From CAZHTS01 sp964535315 (GTDB lineage: Bacteria > Chloroflexota > Anaerolineae > Anaerolineales > Anaerolineaceae), in NCBI GenBank assembly GCA_964535315.1, contig CAZHTS010000030.1, positions 1 to 53,494 of the forward strand: a stretch of 53,494 nt of DNA. Direction: 5' to 3'. This document shows positions 48,953-53,494 of the stretch, piece after piece. Numbering within the stretch: the first letter of the stretch is position 1; the number at the start of each line of letters is the position of its first letter. The notes under the pieces were generated by a model that did no database searches, had not been told where the DNA came from, and saw only the letters and a list, made by a program, of their open reading frames with translations. A program made the position numbers and the translations under genes.

Positions 48953-51739
48953 TTATATCTCCAACAGACCCACCTGACGGGCTTTTGCTACTGCCTCTGT
49001 CCGGTTATGGGAATCCAGTTTTGTGAGGATGTGGTTAATATGACTTTTCACCGTTCCTACAGTGACCACAAGTTGTTCTGCGATTTCCTGGTTAGTGGCT
49101 CCACGGGCAATCATGAATAACACTTCCATCTCCCTATCACTTAACGTTTGCCCAAAGTATATCTTATTTACTTGCCCCTGATCTCCTGGGGTGGGTGAGG
49201 CAATAGCGGTTAATATTCGATTGACATATTCCTTATAAGTTTTTTGTAACGCCATTTTCTCCAGGATGGGGTTCAGCGCAGGGAACTGGTCAAAGATGCG
49301 GATGTATCCCTCTTTCTGTGCGAGCCCAAGTGCCTGTTCCATGGAAATCTGGGCACTGATAGAATCCCCTTGTGATTCACTAACTAGCGCGTTGAGCAGG
49401 GAAATTTCAATCACCCGTTGGGACAGGCCATGATTTTGTGACTGCTCAAGCTGCTTTTGCAGATATGGCTTTACGTCTGCTGCTTTCCCAATCGCAATTT
49501 GTGCTTTGATCCATAGCAGCCGTGCCAGATAGTAGATTTCAGCCCCTCCAAAAGGCCCTAATCCGGGGACAACATTGGCATCGGCGAGCAAAGTAGACCG
49601 ATCTTCACACCAGAGCCTGACTCTTTCCCGCGCCACAGACGATTTCGGATTGGCGCGCAATTGTCTCATGATGCGCAGACCGGCAGTATAAAAAGAAAAG
49701 TCAGGGAACACAGCATCCAGCTCGGCAAGATATTTCAATGCTTCCACTGCCCGCGATTGAATTTCATACAGGCGGAACAAAGCCAGGTACGCGGTCATCA
49801 GGTAATAGGGAATCATACCTGCCCCCATAAGTTCCAACCCTCGATGAAGACATTGCTCCGCGCTTTCCAATTCATTTTTCTCCAGGTGCATACAGCCCAG
49901 GACGATGTCAAGGCAGCCAATCGCTGGAAGTCCCTTCTCAGACTGAGGTAATAGAGAAGTGATAGCTGTCTTGCTTTGAAGACAGATCTCTGCAACCTGT
50001 TTCAATTGCCCCTTGCCTTGAGCCATGCAAGCTAAATGGAAGGACGCTTCGACGATGCCAAAATATAATTGTTCGCGCAATGCGATTTGCCTTGCGGTTT
50101 CGATGGTTTGACTGGCGCCTGTCGTGTCCTGTAAAGCCATTTGTGCATAGCCGCGCAAGAGTAACCCACTGAACTGTCCCGCGTCTTCTTCAGGGTTATT
50201 GTCTATCATCGCCTGCGAAAGCGCTAATAATTCCTGAGGATTGGCATGGGGATCGGGCGCGAACGCAATAAATGTTCGTACCACCGCAGACAAATCATTT
50301 AAGGTGTGGATCAATTGCTTATCATTGCTGATTGCAACCATTTGGTCAGCTTGAAGCAAACGCATTTCGATCTTGTACTGGTTTTTCCGGTGAAGGCTAT
50401 AAGCCAGGGTTAATGCCTGTTGCAGACAAAGTATAGGGTGTTTTTGCATCACCTCTTCGGGAAACTTTGAACACCATTCGTGAATGGTAGAGAGATCACT
50501 ATGCGTGATGAGTGTGAAGCTAAAATTTTCCACAAAAGATGCCGCATATTCCCAATCACCAGTCTGAAAGGCATACCCAGAGGCTTCGCGGATAAAGGAC
50601 CGTTTTGCAAACCATTCACAGGCCAACTTATGCAACGTTGATATTCGTACCGGTTGGGTCTTTTTAAGTCGAGCAAGTAGAAATTCACGAAAGAGGTGAT
50701 GATAGCGATACCAGGTCCGGTCCTCATCCAATGGCACCAAAAACAGGTTGACTTTTTCAAGGAATTCCAAAATTTCCTGTGATTTGCAGGAAGAAAACGA
50801 ACTATCAGCGCCCGTGTCTTCATCCTCTACTCGATCGCTATGAAGAACATGATCGCATAAAGGCGCACAGAGCCGATCAAGCATGGAGGTGGAGGTCATG
50901 AACGTTTGAATTTCGGCAGGCTGCTGGTCCACCACTTCTTCCATCAAATATTCCACCAGATATCGGTGACCGCCTGAGAAGGAGGCTACCAGATCCGTCT
51001 TGTCAATACGATCAGACAGAGAAAGCGCGGCAAGCTGCAAACCAGTTATCCATCCCTCAGTACGATCCTCCAATAATTGTATGTCCTGCAGGGATAGGTT
51101 GAGTTGCATAAGGTCTCTCAGAAAATGACCGGTTTCTTCTTCGGTGAATCGCAAATCGTTGCTCCTGATCTCCCGAAGTTGACCGCGGGCACGTAACCGT
51201 GCCAGGGGCAGGGGCGGGTCCGCCCGACTGCTAACTGTGATTCGCAAATTCTCAGGCAGGTGCTCGATAAGAAATGACAACGCTCCATGGATAGCAGGCG
51301 AACCAATCAGATGGTAATCGTCAAGGATAAGCACACATTTACGACCGCAAGATTGAATTACATTGATAATCGTGGTCAGGATGAATTTCATCTCGATCTC
51401 AGGCGTGGTCCGCAGGAGTTGAGAGAGTTTAACCAATTCCGGTAAGGGGCCAAGCGCCTGGAGGAGACTGGCAACCAGATAGGCCTTGAAGGGAATGGGA
51501 TCATCGTCTTCGTTGTCTAATCCGTACCAAATTACTGCTATTCCCTCCCTGGCAAACAAATGTGCCCAGTCAACCAGTAGCGTGGTCTTACCATATCCCG
51601 CGGGTGCACAGATTAGCAGTAGACGGTTGCCGCCCAGATCATCAAGCAAATTGCACAAACGGTCGCGGTAGATCAGGTGTTCACGCAGGACCGGAACGCG
51701 AAATTTGGTAAGAATGAGAGGCGAAGAGGGAATTTCCAT
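48953..51739 (-). CDS. MalT-like LuxR-family regulator (LAL type)
   Basis: Large ATP-dependent activator, 928 residues. Residues 1-330 are a STAND-type ATPase: Walker A in LLLICAPAGYGKTTLLVDW, Walker B in CVLILDDYHLIGSPAIHG, and the sensor LRITVSSRADPPLPLARLRA. The centre (about 380-830) is a series of helical TPR-like repeats. The C-terminal 65 residues are a LuxR helix-turn-helix: LSDREMEVLFMIARGATNQE, IAEQLVVTVGTVKSHINHIL, TKLDSHNRTEAV. Such proteins bind a ligand and ATP, oligomerise and activate transcription. Target genes may be the PPOX-like gene downstream or the divergent flavodoxin gene. Codon use is less GC-rich than in the first 48 kb. Confidence 0.93.
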   Translation of the reverse strand: MEIPSSPLILTKFRVPVLREHLIYRDRLCNLLDDLGGNRLLLICAPAGYGKTTLLVDWAHLFAREGIAVIWYGLDNEDDDPIPFKAYLVASLLQALGPLPELVKLSQLLRTTPEIEMKFILTTIINVIQSCGRKCVLILDDYHLIGSPAIHGALSFLIEHLPENLRITVSSRADPPLPLARLRARGQLREIRSNDLRFTEEETGHFLRDLMQLNLSLQDIQLLEDRTEGWITGLQLAALSLSDRIDKTDLVASFSGGHRYLVEYLMEEVVDQQPAEIQTFMTSTSMLDRLCAPLCDHVLHSDRVEDEDTGADSSFSSCKSQEILEFLEKVNLFLVPLDEDRTWYRYHHLFREFLLARLKKTQPVRISTLHKLACEWFAKRSFIREASGYAFQTGDWEYAASFVENFSFTLITHSDLSTIHEWCSKFPEEVMQKHPILCLQQALTLAYSLHRKNQYKIEMRLLQADQMVAISNDKQLIHTLNDLSAVVRTFIAFAPDPHANPQELLALSQAMIDNNPEEDAGQFSGLLLRGYAQMALQDTTGASQTIETARQIALREQLYFGIVEASFHLACMAQGKGQLKQVAEICLQSKTAITSLLPQSEKGLPAIGCLDIVLGCMHLEKNELESAEQCLHRGLELMGAGMIPYYLMTAYLALFRLYEIQSRAVEALKYLAELDAVFPDFSFYTAGLRIMRQLRANPKSSVARERVRLWCEDRSTLLADANVVPGLGPFGGAEIYYLARLLWIKAQIAIGKAADVKPYLQKQLEQSQNHGLSQRVIEISLLNALVSESQGDSISAQISMEQALGLAQKEGYIRIFDQFPALNPILEKMALQKTYKEYVNRILTAIASPTPGDQGQVNKIYFGQTLSDREMEVLFMIARGATNQEIAEQLVVTVGTVKSHINHILTKLDSHNRTEAVAKARQVGLLEI

Positions 51740-51794
51740 AAACCCTATTTTAAACCAACAGCGGGGTAAAAGATATAACTCGTGTATCTACCAA

Positions 51795-51830
51795 ATGATA
51801 GATGCAATATGAGGGGATCGTTGCTATCAT
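51795..51830. promoter_or_regulatory. Inverted repeat between the LuxR-type and flavodoxin genes
   Basis: ATGATAG (51795-51801) and CTATCAT (51824-51830) form a perfect 7-bp inverted repeat with 22 bases between, in the divergent intergenic region. It may be an operator for the neighbouring LuxR-type regulator; no promoter hexamers are clear. Confidence 0.35.
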
Positions 51831-51900
51831 GCATCCATCAACGCCCAAAGAGGTACATCCAGTGCCTGTATTTTCAGCGGCGGTGAGAAAGGAGAAGAAT

Positions 51901-52413
51901 ATGGAGGTAAAATTTTTAGTCTCGTTTGCTACGGTACACGGTTCAACGCAGGAAGTATCTGAGGTTATCGCTGCAACAATCCGTGAACAGGGAATCACGG
52001 TTGATCTGGTTCCCGCCGGTAGTGTCAAAATGCTCAAAGGGTATCAGGCGATCATCCTGGGTACAGCGCTTTATATTGGCCATATTCATAAAGATGCAAA
52101 AGGTTTCCTGACGAGGTTCCAAAGGGAAATTTCTGAGGGCATACCGATTGCCATTTTTGCGGGGGGACCTCTGAAACCTGAAGATAACCGCGAGGAAATC
52201 CGCGGGATGCTCGATCAGCAACTGGCAAAATACCCCTGGTTAAAACCAATCTCAATTGAGTTGATCGGCGGCAAATATGACCCGGCTAAGGGTGTGAAAT
52301 TCCCCTGGAACCTGCTCCCGGCAATGAAAAACGTGCCACCTGCTGACATGCGCGACTGGGCGGCGATTCGAAACTGGGCAATTGATGTGACCAAACAGTT
52401 CCAAACCGCCTGA
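51901..52413 (+). CDS. Flavodoxin-domain protein (HemG-like)
   Basis: FMN-binding protein of 170 residues from ATG 51901, with AAAGGAG upstream. VSFATVHGSTQEVSEVIAAT is the flavodoxin phosphate-binding loop (usual T-x-[ST]-x-[ST]-G-x-T variant), then VKMLKGYQAIILGTALYIGH and PIAIFAGGPLKPEDNREEIR. The layout suits menaquinone-dependent protoporphyrinogen oxidase (HemG)-like or general flavodoxin domain proteins. It is 21 bases upstream of a membrane protein gene and presumably forms an operon with it. Role unknown. Confidence 0.85.
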   Translation: MEVKFLVSFATVHGSTQEVSEVIAATIREQGITVDLVPAGSVKMLKGYQAIILGTALYIGHIHKDAKGFLTRFQREISEGIPIAIFAGGPLKPEDNREEIRGMLDQQLAKYPWLKPISIELIGGKYDPAKGVKFPWNLLPAMKNVPPADMRDWAAIRNWAIDVTKQFQTA

Positions 52414-52434
52414 TAATCACAGGTGAGGAAAATA

Positions 52435-53067
52435 ATGAAAAACGCAACAAGAATTTTTACTTCAACTTTTGGCGCTTTCATGGCGCTGGCTGGGATCGAA
52501 CACGGCATTGGTGAACTATTACAAGGAAATACTGCTCCTGCAGGGCTGATGATTCTTTCCTGGCCCGATTCAGTTTTCTTTAGCCCGGTGGGCGGTGAAC
52601 CCGCAATGACCCTGATTCCCAATCTTCTCATCAGTGGGATCCTGACCATTTTCGTATCTGTAGGATTACTCGCCTGGGTTTTATTTTTTGTTCAGCGAAA
52701 ACATGGCGCTCTGATCATGGTCCTGATCTCATTGGCCTTGCTATTGGTAGGTGGTGGGATCTTCCCCCCGATATTTTCCATGTTGATCGCTATAGCAGGG
52801 GCAAGGATTAATGCGCCTTTGACCTGGTGGCGTAGCCATCCTTCAATACATAGCCGGCGTTTCATGGCAAAGCTTTGGCCGTGGTTTTATGGTGCAGGCA
52901 TCCTATCAATCCTGATCATGTTGCCAGGTTTGGAGATTTTGGACTATTTTTGGGACGTAAGCGATCCGATCATCCTGATCGTTCTATACTGCATGCCGAT
53001 ATTCCTCTCACAGGCTATGATCACTGGTTTTGCCCATGATTCTTTAATCGAAAAGGCAGAAAAATAG
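52435..53067 (+). CDS. Hypothetical integral membrane protein
   Basis: Membrane protein of 210 residues from ATG 52435 (AGGTGAGGAAAATA upstream). About six hydrophobic helices: residues about 8-26, 38-60, 62-84, 90-118, 145-165 and 175-200. LAGIEHGIGELLQG near the N-terminus is a distinctive loop, but I do not recognise the family. It follows the flavodoxin gene by 21 bases and ends before a hairpin. Confidence 0.8.
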   Translation: MKNATRIFTSTFGAFMALAGIEHGIGELLQGNTAPAGLMILSWPDSVFFSPVGGEPAMTLIPNLLISGILTIFVSVGLLAWVLFFVQRKHGALIMVLISLALLLVGGGIFPPIFSMLIAIAGARINAPLTWWRSHPSIHSRRFMAKLWPWFYGAGILSILIMLPGLEILDYFWDVSDPIILIVLYCMPIFLSQAMITGFAHDSLIEKAEK

Positions 53068-53129
53068 CCAGCCACAATATACGACTCCTTTCGTCTTGTA
53101 TATAAATTCGAGTTTAGACAAACGTCAGC

Positions 53130-53151
53130 AGCCTGACTTTTCAGTCAGGCT
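53130..53151 (+). terminator. Hairpin after the membrane protein gene
   Basis: AGCCTGACT (53130-53138), loop TTTC, AGTCAGGCT (53143-53151): a perfect 9-bp stem 62 bases after the stop codon, without a T tract. Bases 53068-53129 hold nothing else that I can see. Confidence 0.55.
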
Positions 53152-53159
53152 GAAGCAAC

Positions 53160-53413
53160 GCCTTACCTGTTGAGTCTTACTATACGCTCTGAGGGGCCAT
53201 CTGCGGCTACGGTTTCTGCCAGGGCAACGGCGCATCCTGGACAATTGGCCGAGCGAGAAAAATCATCCAGGTGGCCAACACCGCAATCCAGTTCCAACGG
53301 TCTCCGGCTTCCCTGCTTTGAAAGCGAGTCCGGGTTCAGCCAGGCGTTTCTTTGCGAAAATGCCACCAGGGTTCAATGGACCGGCGGCTATCGTATACGC
53401 GCCAGAGCATTTC
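53160..53413 (-). pseudogene. Decayed transposase C-terminal fragment
   Basis: Read on the minus strand from about 53413, one frame gives LWRVYDSRRSIEPWWHFRKE, then TRTRFQSREAGDRWNWIAVL, ATWMIFLARPIVQ, PLPWQKP. This resembles the C-terminal end of DDE transposases (LWxxYxxRxxIExxxRFxKQ...ADRWxWL...ARPLVxDxxLPWxKP). Internal stops interrupt it: TGA where Trp is expected after TPG, TAG after WQKP, and a further TAG TAA pair. The N-terminal catalytic part is absent. It is a relic of an insertion sequence. Bases 53414-53494, to the window end, show nothing recognisable. Confidence 0.7.
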
Positions 53414-53494
53414 TGCAGTGATACGAAATTATTATGAATCCTGAGTTTATGCTATGATGATAAGAGATCGTGAGCCCGGTCTTATTCGCATCAT

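Noticed and set aside
53170..53421. Plus-strand open frame of 83 codons at the window end
   Set aside because: The opposite strand reads as a recognisable, decayed transposase; the plus-strand product has no recognisable feature or ribosome binding site.
1..53494. Selenoprotein genes in the window, suggested by the tRNA-Sec
   Set aside because: I found no coding region with an in-frame UGA followed by continuing homology, other than the transposase relic, whose UGA sits at an expected Trp and is accompanied by UAG and UAA stops.

Overview
The window is high-GC bacterial DNA with ordinary Shine-Dalgarno starts. It carries many lipoproteins with Pro/Thr-rich linkers, peptide ABC transport genes, DUF116, DUF2089, PocR and FmdB-type proteins, an alpha-2-macroglobulin, a selenocysteine tRNA and sugar hydrolases. 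This mix fits a heterotrophic, probably anaerobic Chloroflexota (Anaerolineae-like) genome. That assignment is inference from gene content, not from a marker phylogeny.

Layout. 1-2.65 kb: the 5' part of an alpha-2-macroglobulin lipoprotein gene, split by a 100-N scaffold gap whose flanks are the same 55 bp. 2.8-11 kb: a peptide ABC transport island on the minus strand, with DppC- and DppB-type permeases and three paralogous family 5 solute-binding lipoproteins; a PAP2 phosphatase gene sits among them on the plus strand. 11.1-12.3 kb: an ATP-grasp D-Ala-D-Ala ligase-like gene. 12.6-14.3 kb: a KDPG-type aldolase and a LacI regulator. 14.5-19.6 kb: DUF116, a lipoprotein, an FmdB zinc ribbon, guanylate kinase, a rhomboid protease and a half-length solute-binding lipoprotein. 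19.7-25.7 kb: fatty acid desaturase, methyltransferase, a PocR-type regulator and a 1025-residue FAD/Fe-S oxidoreductase. 25.8-35 kb (minus strand): SH3-like lipoprotein, MocR regulator, a DUF2089/SHOCT/MFS operon, DUF6504 with a DNA-repair-type radical SAM protein, and a GT4-GH57 fusion. 35.3-38.6 kb: histidine kinase, response regulator and a D-threonine-aldolase-like enzyme. 38.6-40 kb: a site-2 protease and tRNA-Sec. 40.2-43.2 kb: a corrinoid protein with an MtbA/UroD-like methyltransferase, then a GH5-like hydrolase. 43.2-48.4 kb: DeoR regulator, MFS exporter with divergent MarR, a 62-residue protein and a GH36 alpha-galactosidase. 48.5-53.5 kb: a less GC-rich segment with a PPOX-like protein, a MalT-like LuxR regulator, flavodoxin, a membrane protein and a decayed transposase.

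The main discovery is that all three solute-binding proteins at 4.9-11 kb are circularly permuted relative to ordinary DppA/OppA proteins. The segment that normally starts the mature protein (first strand, LAExWE...LRxGVKFxxG signature) is at the C-terminus, and each protein begins, just after its lipobox, with the segment that normally follows it. The breakpoint is the same in all three, so one ancestral event followed by duplication is likely. A fourth, half-length relative at 18.6 kb keeps only the central/C-terminal lobe.

Other points of interest are a selenocysteine tRNA, a near-perfect promoter with a 16-bp palindrome before the corrinoid methyltransferase pair, an SOS-like palindrome before the radical SAM gene, and a methionine-rich tail on the FAD/Fe-S protein. 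All functional calls come from reading motifs by eye; no database search was run.
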